A stretch of 64,000 nucleotides of DNA from Rhinopithecus roxellana (taxonomy: Eukaryota > Chordata > Mammalia > Primates > Cercopithecidae): assembly GCF_007565055.1 (NCBI RefSeq), contig NC_044560.1, positions 50,429,030 through 50,493,029 on the forward strand. Reading direction: 5' to 3'. The notes beneath the pieces were generated by a model. The model did not search any database. It was not told the origin of the DNA and worked only from the letters and a program-made list of their open reading frames with translations. This document shows positions 10,176-20,879 of the stretch, piece by piece (position 1 is the first letter of the stretch; every line of letters begins with the position of its first letter). A program made the translations under genes and the position numbers.

Positions 10176-11455
10176 GTGGAAATCCTTGACATGCAATCAC
10201 ATCATATGTCAAGCCCCGGGAAGGACCTGTACAAACACAGACCTCAATGTATACATGACAATACACACACTGATGTCTTCCATGCATACACACGGTACAG
10301 CTGGTATGATACCTTTAAGGAAGCATCTCTAAGTAAACGACGAAAATGCTGTTCTGCCTGTGCCTGCTTGGCAGTTGTGGATTGGTGGCCGGAGCACTTT
10401 GCTTCCACATTTCTGCAGTGTATTCTTCCCTGCCCTTCAACTCTCCTCTTGACAGCCCAGGCTCTGCACCTCCTGTCCTTTAGTATCTGGTCTTCCTTGA
10501 CCCCTATGGCTGGATACAGGATCCATTTGCTTGGAGCTGTGAGCTCAGCTTCTCTCATGCAAACCTTCCTATCTCTTCCTAGCTTTGGGGCATTCACCCA
10601 CAATCTTGGAGACCCAGCTCCACAGATGGTCCCAGTGGACAACCCCACAGCCTGTCTCAGATTCTCAAACTCTACTGAAACACATGGCAAGGACATGTAC
10701 AGAATTCATACATCTGTGATGCCATGGACTCACACAGGTGGGTCCACATGGCCATCCACATCTGTACATGTCCACCAGGCCAAGTGCAGAGACACAGATG
10801 CACATTTTTGCCCATGGAGACAGAAGCAGCATTCGCATGCAAACCCATTTATGCATGCAGGATGTGCCCAGGCCATAGATACATGTACACACAGACTCTC
10901 AAGCATGCATATGACCTTATGCATATGAGACTCAGTATGTGGGTGCGCATACCCCTTAGAATGTGGATACCAGTGTATGCAAACACCGTATGCCTTGAAC
11001 ATAAAGATTTACACACAGCCATGCAAGGGCCAGGAAGGCAGCCTTAGCCTCATTCTCCCCGGGTGCCACACTCGAACAGATTTCATCACAGATCATGGCC
11101 TTTCAAAGACACAGGTTCACACCTTCTCCTTGGAGCCAGCTCTTCCCTTGTCAAGTTGTCTGGCCCTAGGAAGGTGACGGAGCTTATGTCTAGGAGTCCC
11201 CAGGCACTCATACGATGACCTGTCACCTCCGCACTCAGCTGCTCCTCTCACCAGGAACTCTCTGCTCTCGGTGGGGAAGGCACTAAGGCTCAAGGTAATT
11301 AAATCTCTCTCTTTTCACTTCAGCAACATTGATCTGTGCAGGGACACACTCTGACTCCAAAGGAACAAAGCTTTTAATTTCTTGGCTGGAATACACTGTT
11401 CTTAGACTTGTTTCATATGTGAGACATAGGAGTGAAAATTACAGCATACTTTCTC
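10176..11455. other. No supported gene; CA/TG-rich sequence with a chance long frame
   Basis: From about 10190 to 11010 the DNA is enriched in ACA, CATG, TGCAT and CACA words but has no regular unit. It holds the longest open frame of the window (10014-10928, plus, 304 codons), and minus-strand frames cover the same stretch (10021-10293, 10244-10696, 10665-10892, 10730-11002). Openness on both strands points to composition rather than selection. The predicted protein is Cys-, His- and Ser-rich, has a hydrophobic N-terminus and shows no domain I recognise. Confidence 0.55.
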
Positions 11456-11459
11456 ATCT

Positions 11460-11586
11460 GCAGAGCATGATATTGCTTATGAAGCACTTTTTCACCATTT
11501 CATTTGAGTCTTACAATCATCCTATGAGGTAGATAGTATATAAACCACCCCCATTTTACAGACAAGGAAGCTGAGGTTACAGCAAT
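11460..11586 (-). mobile_element. MIR SINE, reverse orientation (first of two in a row)
   Basis: 'ttgagtcttacaatcatcct' then 'atgaggtagatagtatataa' and 'ccattttacagacaaggaag' match the reverse MIR core. The copy stops where a second MIR starts. Confidence 0.8.
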
Positions 11587-11589
11587 AAG

Positions 11590-11790
11590 AACAACAGTTG
11601 TCCCTGACTTCCTACTATGTGTCAGGCACTGTTTTAAGTTCCGTACATGTTTCAGTTCTTTCAGTCCTTACAATAACACTCGGGTATGTCTGTCTTCATC
11701 CCTATTTTACAGAGGAGGAAACTGAAGCACATAGGTCAAATGAACAGCCTGAGGTTACCTACTTAGTAAGCAGTCTGGCCAAGTTGTATG
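11590..11790 (-). mobile_element. MIR SINE, reverse orientation (second of two in a row)
   Basis: 'cctactatgtgtcaggcact', 'aggaggaaactgaagcacat' and 'gaacagcctgaggttaccta' give a nearly complete reverse MIR directly following another in the same orientation. Confidence 0.85.
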
Positions 11791-12110
11791 CTATTAAAGT
11801 TAAAGGGATTTAATGTGGGCTCTTTGTCTTCTGGGTGAAAATCTAAAGAATGGCTCCCCATGTTCTGACCACCGCTGATCACATATCTGATTTTCTTGCA
11901 TCACTAACTCCACCTTTGAAAGACTTCATCCAATACAAACACTATTCATTAAAAAAAAAAAAAAAAAACAACCTGTATTGTGCCATTTTAATGAGACTTT
12001 TGAAGTTTTGAGAACAACTTGGGGATACCCTGAACCTCTAAAAATTGCTACTGGTTGAGATGCCTTGGGATTGAGGGTATCCAGACTAACACCTAGAATA
12101 CAGAAAAGAA
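11791..12110. other. No gene; contains an 18-bp A run
   Basis: A run of 18 A occupies 11951-11968. It has no SINE body next to it, so I treat it as a homopolymer tract. The remainder is unassigned. Confidence 0.5.
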
Positions 12111-12114
12111 TTTA

Positions 12115-12330
12115 GTTAAGGTACCTTCTCAGATCGACGTGGATCCCAATCCTTTCTCTGCCAATTACCCCCCTGGGTCCTTGGGTAAGTAACATCACCC
12201 CTCTCAGCCTCAGTTTGTTTGCCTGCAGCGTCAGATGGAAGTAATAGCACCCAGACTGCAGCATACAAGGGATAGCAGCATGATTGTGGATGCCTCACAA
12301 TCCCTTAGAGTGAGGAGAGAAACATTTGTA
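12115..12330 (+). mobile_element. MIR SINE
   Basis: 'ggtccttgggtaagtaacat' and 'cccctctcagcctcagtttg' then 'cagatggaagtaatagcacc' follow the forward MIR core. Confidence 0.78.
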
Positions 12331-14110
12331 ATTGTCAGAAACATGATACAACTGGCAGAAGTATGTGAAATCAGTTACATAAATTGTGAACTACATGTCA
12401 GAGTTCTATTTGTCCTGAGACAGGGTGAAAATCTGCGCATTTCTCATCAGGATAGAAAATAAAAACAGAAAAAAATCAGGAGCAGTTGGGAATAATTCAG
12501 CCACAGAGAGAGTTCAGTGCCTTCATCAGTACCCTTTGGGGTGCTCACAGAACCACTGTTGTTCATATCCACACTTGCTGGCTCCGCATCCTTTGATGTG
12601 TACCTTTCTGACCCTTTTTTAGCTGCTTAGTAGGCTAGCTGGGGTTGACTGTGGTTTTGTCCTTGGTTACTGTGATTATGTGAAAACAGCTTCAGACAGA
12701 TTTTTCTCTTGCTTTCTCCTGGGCCGGCCCTGAGTAGTGCTGGCCCTCCAAAGCCTTCATCTCTTCTGTGTCTCCATTTTTGCTTTCTCCCTTCTAACTA
12801 CCCCTGCCTTTTCCTTACCTTTAATTGCTTCAAAAGAATGAGAGCAAGTTTCAATCACCGAAAAGAAAGAACTAGACTCTAAGGCAGTGGTTTTCACTCT
12901 TTTTTGATCATATTCCTCTACTGGCAATAAAAAATTTGAGCTTCTAGTACCGATGTATATATATTTCTATATTAACACAGTACACAGTTAGCTTCTGTAC
13001 TAGTATTTTCTTTCTAAAACATACATCAGTGGACATTTTTAAGATGGAGTTTTAAAAAGCGTGAGATAAAAATAAATAGTAATTAAAAATAATTTATTAA
13101 TGGAAGAAAAATGCTTGCTTACACTGAAGACTCTTTTAAGTACCCAGCCCACTGGGATAACCAGTGAACCTCTAGCTGATACAGAAGGTTTTCATAATCT
13201 TTTCTCAGCCGTAGTATTTTAAATAATATAATCTGTAATTCTACTTGACTAGGCACAAGTAATCCCTAATCAACCATAAAATGTTGAAAGCCAGACATGG
13301 AGTGAGAGTGTTATGGGTGGCTCTTCTGCACCATGGGGCACTTACACTTTCTCCAGGATCTCTGACAAACAGTAGGTGACAAATACTGAACATCAGTTTT
13401 CATCTGTAAATTGCATCTTAGTAAACCTTCATAGTCTTTACATTTAAATATCTACATTGAAAGGCCAATATGTTTTTTCCCTGTAGCTCCCATGAATCAT
13501 TACACGGTCTGGGTGGAGCCCAGTCAGAGAACAATAAGATTCAGGACTACGGACAGCTACATACATGCGTGGGAAGAGACCCTCTTTCTAATAATCTGCT
13601 TGTGACACCTAACTGATAAGATAGTTATGAGAAATAAATAAAATGGCATAGTAAGTGTTCAGTAACTATTCATTTCTTCCTTCTCCTTCTCACTATTCAA
13701 CCTGATGCCAAGTGAAGAAAGGGAGACAGGAATTCAGTTCTGGCCAGAAATTTAAAAAAATGCAATTTTGGAAATGTTTCTCAGTAGAAGTATTTCTGGT
13801 CCCCACCTCTCCAAACACAACACCCCAATTAGAAGAAAGTTGTATTGGTACTGAGTGTCATATCCTATTGAAATACAGATAATGCACCCTCCTTCCCTGC
13901 CCAGTCCCACGTATGTGCATCTCTACCACAGATATGTCCCACTGGTGCCAATTTCCTCCTCTGACAGGATCAGGCATCTTAATACCCTCTAGGTCTGACC
14001 CAGAGCTCCTGGAGAGTAAAATGGTATATATATGCCTAGCCTTTGTGCTTCAACTCTGGTGGACTCATCCATGCTCTCTGCTCAAAGGGAGCTCTGGGCA
14101 CTCAGCCCAG
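12331..14110. other. No gene; mostly unassigned, with an unidentified repeat piece
   Basis: At 12893-12945 'ttttttgatcatattcct' and 'aataaaaaatttgagctt' recur in similar form at 34117-34172, so both are copies of one interspersed family that I cannot name. At 13590-13680 'gacacctaactgataagata' and 'gtaagtgttcagtaactatt' look like a MIR 3' end. No coding signal is visible. Confidence 0.4.
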
Positions 14111-14114
14111 TTCA

Positions 14115-14228
14115 TGTTTGTGGTAGTTTCAACATATGTCCACAAATTCTTCCATACTCTTCCTTTCAAGATGTGGAGTATAAATCCTCTCTTAGTCCAG
14201 GTTGGACTGGACTTTGTGATTTTCTTCT
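14115..14228 (+). mobile_element. MLT1-like MaLR LTR, 5' piece
   Basis: 'gtttcaacatatgtccacaa' and 'cttagtccaggttggactgg' match the start of an old MaLR LTR in sense. An Alu interrupts it; the rest lies at 14546-15045. Confidence 0.6.
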
Positions 14229-14545
14229 TTTTCTTTTTTCTTTTTTTTTTTTTTTGAGACAGAGTCACACTCTACCACCCAGGCTGGAGTGCAGTGGCAT
14301 GATCTCAGCTCACTGCTAACTCTGGATCCTGCATTCAGGTGATCCTTATGCCTCAGTCTCCTGAGTAGCTGGGATTACAGGCATGCACCATCAAGCCTGG
14401 CTAAATTTTGTGTTTTTAGTAGAGAACACAAAAATTGGCCTGACCATGTTGGTCAGGCTGGTTTTGAACTCTTGGCCTCAAGTGATCTATCCACCTTGAC
14501 TTCCCAAAGTGCTGGGATTATAGGTGTGAGTCACCATACCCGGCC
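14229..14545 (-). mobile_element. AluJ/S element, reverse orientation
   Basis: It begins with a T tract, then 'gagacagagtcacactctac', and ends 'tcaccatacccggcc'. A small tandem copy of nearby sequence ('gaacacaaaaattggcctga') sits after 'gtttttagtagagaac'. Flanks ttgtgattttc and ctgtgacttgt are similar and may be the decayed target duplication. It splits an LTR. Confidence 0.93.
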
Positions 14546-15045
14546 CTGTGACTTGTTTCTAATAAATAGAATATGGCATTAATGATTGTATGTGATTTTG
14601 AAATTACATTATATAAAGACTGGATGTTCCTTCTCTCTCTGCACTCTTATTTTTGTTCCCTCTCTTTTTATTTCTTTCTCCTTTGGGCGTCTTGCCCTTG
14701 GAAAGGCCAGCTGCCATTCTTAAGAGTACTTGGGGAGCCTTGTGTAGAGGCCCATGTGGCAAAGATCCAGGATGATCACCAATAGCCCAAGAGAAACCAA
14801 GGTCTCCTGCCAATAGCCTGATCACTAAATCCTCTTGCAAGTTGATTCTCCTGCCCCAGTCAAGCTTTCAGATAATACAGCCCCAGCCAACAGTTATTTT
14901 GCAACCTTGCAAGAGATCCTGAGCCAGGGCTACCTAGCTAAGCTGTTCCCCAATTTCTGAACCTCAGAAACAGTGAGGTAATTAATGTTTATTGTGTTAA
15001 GATCCTGGGTTTTGGTGATTTTATAACATTGTAGTAGATACTGCA
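14546..15045 (+). mobile_element. MLT1-like MaLR LTR, 3' piece
   Basis: 'ctaataaatagaatatggca', 'gccccagtcaagctttcaga', 'gagatcctgagccagggcta' and 'aggtaattaatgtttattgt' keep the internal order of an MLT1-type LTR. The frames at 14573-14785 and 14604-14840 lie in it. Confidence 0.7.
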
Positions 15046-15189
15046 ATGCTCAACATCCTGAGCCCACTCTCTATGTTCTTCAGTGGTTTTAATTTTTGTC
15101 TTCTCAAGTTTTCCAAAGAAATGATTTCTGGACTAATCTTGTTCTGGTCCTAAACTGCTGTTGTTAATTCTCCTATCTTGAGCTCAACT

Positions 15190-15400
15190 TTCTCATCAAA
15201 AACAACAGCTACCATGTATTGAGGACTTTCTCCATTTCAGGCATCATGCACACATATATTATCTCACCACTCATTTCTACCTTAATATGAAGTGACCATA
15301 TGACTGTCCTTATATAGTGAGGAAACTGAGGCTTAGAGAGGTTAACAAAACCTGAGCCATATTAATATTTAGACTTTGGTAAGTAGACTGCAAACCGTGT
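15190..15400 (-). mobile_element. MIR SINE, reverse orientation, split by an Alu
   Basis: 'accatgtattgaggactttc', 'tatagtgaggaaactgaggc' and 'ttagagaggttaacaaaacc' match reverse MIR. Its last part, 'ttcttttaaccactttgcta', lies beyond the Alu at 15732-15775. Confidence 0.8.
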
Positions 15401-15731
15401 TTTTTTGTTTTTTTGTTTTTTTTGGTTTTTTTTTTTTTTTTTGAGACAGAATCTTTGTCACCCAGGCTGGAGTACAGTGGCATGATCTCAGCTCAATCTC
15501 AGCTCACCGCAACCTCCACCTCCTGGGTTCAAGCGATTCTCCTGACTTAGCCTCTCAAGTAGCTGGGATAACAGGCATGCACCACCATGTCCAGCTAATT
15601 TTTGTATTTTTAGTAGAGAAGGGGTCTTGCCATGTTGGCCAGGTGGATCTCGAACTCCTGAGCACAAGTGATCCACCCACTTTGGCCTCCCAAAGTGCTG
15701 GAATTACAGGCATGAGCCACTGTACCCAGCC
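15401..15731 (-). mobile_element. AluS/J element, reverse orientation
   Basis: A T/G-interrupted tail (15401-15442), then 'gagacagaatctttgtcacc' through 'catgagccactgtacccagcc'. It has an internal tandem duplication 'atctcagctcaatctcagct' (15484-15503). The flanks ctgcaaacc and ctgcaaaac are near-identical and are the probable target duplication. The frames at 15488-15813 are Alu sequence. Confidence 0.94.
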
Positions 15732-15804
15732 TGCAAAACATATTCTTTTAACCACTTTGCTACCTGTAGCTTTGATGCTGGTACCTTTCAGTTACTTACA
15801 GATT

Positions 15805-15955
15805 TTGGAGTAGAACAAACCTGGATTCAAATCCTGGCTCCAAATAGACTAACTGATCACTGTTTCCTCCTCTCTAAAATGGGGAAACAACACCTATCTC
15901 CAAAGGATCTATGAGGGGTAGAAGCAAGAATATATAGAAAGTGTCTGCCTGTTCC
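15805..15955 (+). mobile_element. MIR SINE
   Basis: 'acctggattcaaatcctggc' and 'cctcctctctaaaatgggga' are the forward MIR core. The 3' end is diverged. Confidence 0.75.
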
Positions 15956-15962
15956 ACTAGAC

Positions 15963-16166
15963 CAGTGCTGTCTGATAGAACTTTCTGTGACAATGGAACT
16001 GTTTCCTGTCTATCCGATATGGCAGCCAGTAGTCACATGTGGCTATTGAGCACTTGAAATGTGGCTAGTACAAATGAGAAACTGAATTTTTAATTATATA
16101 TAATTTAAATCAATTTGAATTTAAGAAGCCACCTGAATCTTGTGACCACTGTGTTGGGCAGCACTA
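15963..16166 (+). mobile_element. hAT-type non-autonomous DNA transposon (MER family, name not asserted)
   Basis: Inverted termini 'cagtgctgtctgatagaa' at the left and 'ttgggcagcacta' at the right bound about 200 bp containing 'cacatgtggctattgagcac' and 'ttgaaatgtggctagtacaa'. This is the CAGTGCTGTCCAATA-ended group of short hAT elements. A related terminus occurs at 57635-57690. Confidence 0.78.
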
Positions 16167-16169
16167 GAC

Positions 16170-16300
16170 TCTATGCTCCAGGAAGACAGGGGACATGCCT
16201 GTTTGGATCAAACAGCATGTTCATCACTTAGTACAGTGCCTGACACAAATGAGTTACTTGTAATTAATTGTTGAATGAATTAATGTATGAATGAGTGAGT
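16170..16300 (+). mobile_element. L2 3' terminus
   Basis: 'tatgctccaggaagacaggg', 'gtacagtgcctgacacaaat' and 'attgttgaatgaattaatgt' follow the L2 3' end in order. Confidence 0.75.
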
Positions 16301-17055
16301 GGTCCATCGTGGGCTTTCAATAAATAGCATCTATCAGCCAGGCAGAGCATTGATATGTAGTGGACCCTTCTTGCCTTTTCTCCCCACCTTTCCCCGTCAA
16401 CAACAGCCAATTATGCTCTCCTGAAGAAATGTCATGTGAGCACCAGGAATTGGACAGACTAGATTTCAGGTGACTGGGGGGACAGAGGGAAATAAAAGAA
16501 GACCCCTACATCTTTAATGGGCCACAGAGGACAGGAAGCCCCCACCCCCACTCCAAGACTGACTAGGAAGTTTGTCTGTAACAGAGACGGTTAAATTAAT
16601 GATGAGACTCCATGACAGGGAGGCCAGAGCAGCCCTAAATGTCACCTTCGTTATTTTTCAAGCCAACACAACGAACTGCCTTCCCCGTTGGCTTCCATGT
16701 TGTTATTGCTCTGCCTCGGGGTTGAGGAATTTTTTTCCCCTCATCTCTACAACATGAGCTGTGTAAGTTCAGCAAGGGCAGGAGATGAGATGGCACAGGC
16801 TGCTTAATAAGGGGTTTGGCTGTCACTGAGCTGGAGCTATTGTGCAGACATGAGGAGGTGGCCAGCTGGGACTCCTTTTCTCACTGGATCCCTGAAATAC
16901 GGTGCCTGTCTTTCCAGCCTTGGGAGGGAGGGAGCACTGTCTGACTCTCAGGTGGTTTTCCTCACTACTTCTTGGATCAACATTCTAGTCTAAAACAGAA
17001 TGCAGCCTGACTGGGAAGAATGAATTCTGCGCTGAGGGCTAGGAGAGGCAGGTTG
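16301..17055. other. No gene; repeat-poor sequence
   Basis: I see no nameable repeat. 16570-16720 contains 'gttaaattaatgatgagact' and 'cccttccccgttggcttcca' style unique sequence that could be conserved, but no dense motif cluster stands out. The frames at 16572-16757 and 16635-16826 overlap on opposite strands and look incidental. Confidence 0.4.
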
Positions 17056-17059
17056 GAGT

Positions 17060-17190
17060 CTGGACTCTGACATGACTGGTATGGGTGACCTCTGACAATT
17101 CACTTCCAATCCTGGGACCTCGATTTTCTACTGTGCAAAATGGGAGGTGATGGAACAGGACAACCTTTAAGACTCCCTTAAGCTCTAAGC
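17060..17190 (+). mobile_element. MIR SINE fragment
   Basis: 'atgggtgacctctgacaatt' and 'ttttctactgtgcaaaatgg' match the forward MIR core, diverged. A second MIR follows directly. Confidence 0.65.
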
Positions 17191-17214
17191 TTGCATTGTG
17201 GCAGAAAGGATGGA

Positions 17215-17342
17215 TTTTGCGGGCACGTAGACTAAAGTTTAAACCCTGGCTCTGCTCCTTCTGAGCGGTTTCTTAGCCTCTCTGAGATAATAATGATAGA
17301 ACCTTACAGGGATGCTGTAAGAATTAAATGAGATAATGAATT
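17215..17342 (+). mobile_element. MIR SINE
   Basis: 'gtttaaaccctggctctgct', 'ttcttagcctctctgagata' and 'tgctgtaagaattaaatgag' match forward MIR. Confidence 0.78.
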
Positions 17343-17343
17343 C

Positions 17344-17502
17344 CAGGGGTCTCAACTCTGAATGCATATTAAAATCACCTGGAATGTTTTTTAAAATACC
17401 AATGCCCATAGCTTCACCTCCAGAGATATTGACTTAACTGTCTATAGTAAGGTCTGAGTGCTAGGATTTTAACAGCGAGCTCCTTAGGGATTTCTGAGCC
17501 AT
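17344..17502 (+). mobile_element. MER5A-like hAT DNA transposon
   Basis: 'caggggtctcaactctgaat', 'ttaaaatcacctggaatgtt' and 'cacctccagagatattgact' track MER5A from its left terminus. The right terminus is eroded. Confidence 0.7.
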
Positions 17503-17895
17503 ACTTAACGCCTAATTGGAGGTGGTAGAGCTTATATGTAGCTGGAGTTTCTTAAGTATTTGGTGACTTAATGGATATTTTAAAGATTTGTGTCATCATC
17601 TTTCTGCAAACACTTGCTCTCTGGCCCTAAGTTATACATGCCAAAAACCAGCCACAGGCTTGCTAAATACAAATCCCCACTGATCCTTTCTTCCTTCTCC
17701 CCTTCTCCCTCAGCTTTCCCCAGTCCTCACACTCCTCCATTGCCACATCCCTCCTGTCCATGCCTCCATTCCACTCCTACCCCTGCCTGCTCTGCTTTGG
17801 ACCATAGTTAATGCATTTCTGAGTTCTTGCCTTACAAAGAACCTATTTCATCACCTTCCCACTTCTAGTATTCAACTCACACCCTGCCCTCAGAC
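17503..17895. other. No gene; pyrimidine-rich unassigned sequence
   Basis: 17680-17790 is C/T-rich ('cttctccccttctccctcag'). The 73-codon frame at 17590-17811 is Pro/Ser-rich because of this composition and shows no other feature. Confidence 0.45.
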
Positions 17896-17899
17896 AAAT

Positions 17900-18035
17900 C
17901 AGTAAAGCATAGTGTTTATGAGTGTAGACTCTGTAGCCAGACAATCTGGGTTCTAATCCCAGCTGAGCTGTGTCATCTGGGATGATTTTCTTGACCTCCT
18001 TGTGCTTCAATTCCCTCCTGTGTGTATGGGGATCC
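17900..18035 (+). mobile_element. MIR SINE
   Basis: 'gtaaagcatagtgtttatga', 'agactctgtagccagacaat' and 'ctgggttctaatcccagctg' are the 5' half of a forward MIR, well preserved. Confidence 0.85.
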
Positions 18036-18129
18036 CCACGATCCCAGTCTTTGAAATCAGTTGCTCTCCCCGCTTTTGACCCTCCCTTACAGTGTTACCC
18101 TGAATTTAGGGAAGAAAAGAAAATTGAGA

Positions 18130-18285
18130 GATTCCAAGTATTGAGCATAGTACTGAATGCTTTCCATACCTTATGTAATTTCATTTCCACAAAATAGATG
18201 TCTGTTTTGTAGATGATGCAAGTGAGGCACAGACAAGTGATGTAATCTGCCCACTGTCTTACACTGAGTGGAGGTAGAGCCAGGG
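18130..18285 (-). mobile_element. MIR SINE, reverse orientation
   Basis: 'gtattgagcatagtactgaa', 'gatgatgcaagtgaggcaca' and 'gagtggaggtagagccaggg' match reverse MIR. Confidence 0.75.
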
Positions 18286-19699
18286 CCCTGCTCTGGGCTG
18301 ACTCGGAGTCCCTGCTGCATGTGTGCCCCTGACTGATGAAGAGCTATCCCTTTGGGGACATTTTTTCTGCTCTGATTGACCTCACAGCTCTGCGAGAGAT
18401 GCTTATAGAGGGGAGGAAGGAGAGAAGGAGACACCCACCCGCTCACTCAACCACAGAGTCAGAATCAACCATCCAATGGGTGACAGATACCCAATTAGAG
18501 GATACATTTGTGTATATGATTTTTAAAGGAAAGGCAGTTGGGAGGGAACAGTACACCAAAGTAACCAGCCTAAGATTCTCTGAAAATTTGTAATTAAGTA
18601 GAATAACATTCATTTTTTTTGTGTATTCCTTTGTAGTGATAGAAAAGAAAAACAGTCAATTCCCAAAGACCTCTGAAGTTCATTGAGCATAATTCAGTAG
18701 GTGTTTACTAAACTGCACCACCTTACCCTTCTCCCTGCCTCCTGACCACTTCATTTCCAATTCTGCCAAGTTCCAATGGCCAGTGCCTGCATGTCTCTGC
18801 TGAGGACCATCTCTGACTGCTGCAGTGCGCTGTGCCTGCCTGTGGGGTGGGCCTGCAATCCTAGGGTATTAAGGCCACCTAGAAGCACCCCTCCCAGATG
18901 GCTGACAGGTATGAGTAACCACCCCAGCTCCCTTGCCCTGTGGAGGGGCAACTCTGCAGTGTGTATCCTGTACTCCCAGGGCTTTCCCAGTGGGGCTAAA
19001 CTCCAGTTGCCCAAAAATCATAGCTGGATTTTAAATGCATCAGCCCTTGGCTGCCTTTCTTTCCCCCTCCCATGCTCCTGTTCCGCTGCAGGTGTTTCCT
19101 GGGATCCTCTCCCAATTGAATTACTTGCCCTCGTGCAGAGTGGCTTCTGGAAGAACTCAAATGTAGACACTTCCTCAGAACTGTGCAAGGTGATAGGGAA
19201 ACAGATGGAAAAGACATTCTCTTTAAAGAGCTCATGAGCCGGAGAGAAAATGTGCAAATGCAGTTTCAGACGGTGCAAGTCACCGCTGAGTGACCTGAAG
19301 GCGGCACGAGGGCAGGTCAGGCTAGATCTGCTCTTGAGATGGTAGGAGAAGGGAGGGATTTCAGTTTTACAGAACAAATAAATATTCAAATGTAGGAAGA
19401 GGGTATGACCACGTATTTTCTTTCCTGAGAAAGGAGAAGAGCAGTTTATTGTCACAAACTGGGTCTGGAGAATTGTTTTGTCTGTGAGCAGGCGGAACTG
19501 ATGAAATCTCAGAAAGGCCTAGAGCTGGGGGGACAAGGCAGCCGCCTCTCAATCAAGCCCTGCGTGAGGAGGGAGGATCCCCAGGTGGTGGGGAGCAGGA
19601 GCAGGCTACTTAGAAAGCAAGGAGGTGTGGCCCTCGGACGTGGGTTCCTTTCCTTGCCTCCTTGAGTACCCTTCACAGACACACCCCTGCACCCGCCCC
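18286..19699. other. No gene; repeat-poor sequence
   Basis: About 1.4 kb with no repeat I can name. The frames at 18776-19237 (plus, 153 codons), 18751-19014 and 19018-19455 (minus, 145 codons) overlap on opposite strands with no recognisable domain, so I do not call them genes. Such an unbroken unique stretch next to the 19700-20240 block may contain further regulatory DNA. Confidence 0.4.
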
Positions 19700-20240
19700 T
19701 GGCCTGCCCCAGCATCTGTCAACAAAGCCTTTCTGTGTTGCTGTGGCGTCTCTTGCTCAAGGTGAACTCTGAGTTTGGGTCAACGACTCCTGCAAACCTC
19801 TGGCTCTAGCAGGCCTCCTGACCTCACCCCCCCAGGGCCTCCTCTTGCCCTGGCCCATCTGAATGGGTCCGAAGCTGAGGCTTCATTGGCTGCCCCCAAA
19901 CTGCAGTTGCTCCTGCAGCTGGATGTGTGGTTTTGACTTTGCATCCCAGAGAGAGCTGTGTGTTTGTAGCCTGCCATTTCTGTGAGTTAATTCCAGAGGC
20001 AATTATTGTATTGCCTGCTCTTGCCACAGCCCCTCGATGGAGCAGCTCATAGGCCATTTGATCCCGTTCTTTATCCAATTGCTAATTGGGCCAGAAGTGA
20101 ATGCCCAATACAAGCCCATAATTGTGTAGCAGATTTAAAAAGTTGGGCTGAGCCAATTGATTTTTCTCTCCAAGATTTGGAATTGAAAAAGAGACTGGAA
20201 TTAACTCACAGAAATGGCAGGCTACACACCTCACTGCTGG
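19700..20240. promoter_or_regulatory. Candidate conserved non-coding element with CCAAT cluster
   Basis: This repeat-free block has four CCAAT-type pentamers in its second half: 20075-20079 (plus), 20085-20089 (minus), 20105-20109 (plus) and 20153-20157 (plus). The first two form a perfect inverted pair, CCAATT-gct-AATTGG (20075-20089). AATTA and CAATTA words also recur. The motifs are directly visible; function and conservation are inferred. Confidence 0.38.
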
Positions 20241-20875
20241 TGTGTAGCATGGGGGTGATGTGGAGCTGGAAGACTTGGGGGCCTTGTACAAGCTGATGTG
20301 CAAGCAGGAGAAAGCAGGTGTGAGGGAGAGCCAGGGCTTGGGCTTGGAGCAGGGGAAAAGGAGAGGCTGGGCAGGCCTGGGAGCTAGAGGTCAGGTCTCC
20401 ATTCCTGAGTCCTGACTCTCCTTAGTTTTCTGTCACAGGTTCTGTGAGATCTTTGTGAAGTCCTACAATCAATAAATGCCTTCTACTGGAGCTAGCACTA
20501 GGTGGGGGAGGTTCTCCTCCATACAGCCAAGAATCCTGGTGGAAACAGAACCCGAGGTAGCTGCAGCCCTTGGAGAGCACCTGAGGGCAGTGAGCAGTGT
20601 TTCTGCAGAGGTGAGGATGGCATCCCCAGCGCACCAAGGAGGCTGACTCCAGAGGGGCTTATTTCACAAAGACTTTGCAGTACGCCTTGGGTCACGGGCC
20701 ACCTGGGACAGCGAGATTCAAAAGGAGAGGAATTTCCAGAGGCAGGATTCCAGGAATTAGTCAAGATTGCTATAGATACAGATAGGCTGACAGGAGTGAA
20801 GGAGATCGTTTCAGGTTGGGACAGTGTGAGCCACAACTCGCCAGTAGGAATACAACCATTCACCATTGTTATTAT
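20241..20875. other. No gene; unassigned sequence
   Basis: Opposite-strand frames at 20498-20866 and 20502-20903 overlap almost completely, which argues against both being coding. I see no nameable repeat. Confidence 0.45.
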
Positions 20876-20879
20876 GCTA

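Noticed and set aside
10014..10928. 304-codon plus frame as a gene
   Set aside because: It starts in an L2 fragment and the opposite strand is also open; no domain recognised. Kept only as a finding to check.
11951..11968. A-tail of a processed pseudogene or SINE
   Set aside because: No gene-like or SINE body lies upstream and no flanking duplication was found.
14115..15045. Processed pseudogene around the Alu at 14229
   Set aside because: The flanking text is explained by a single MLT1-like LTR split by the Alu.
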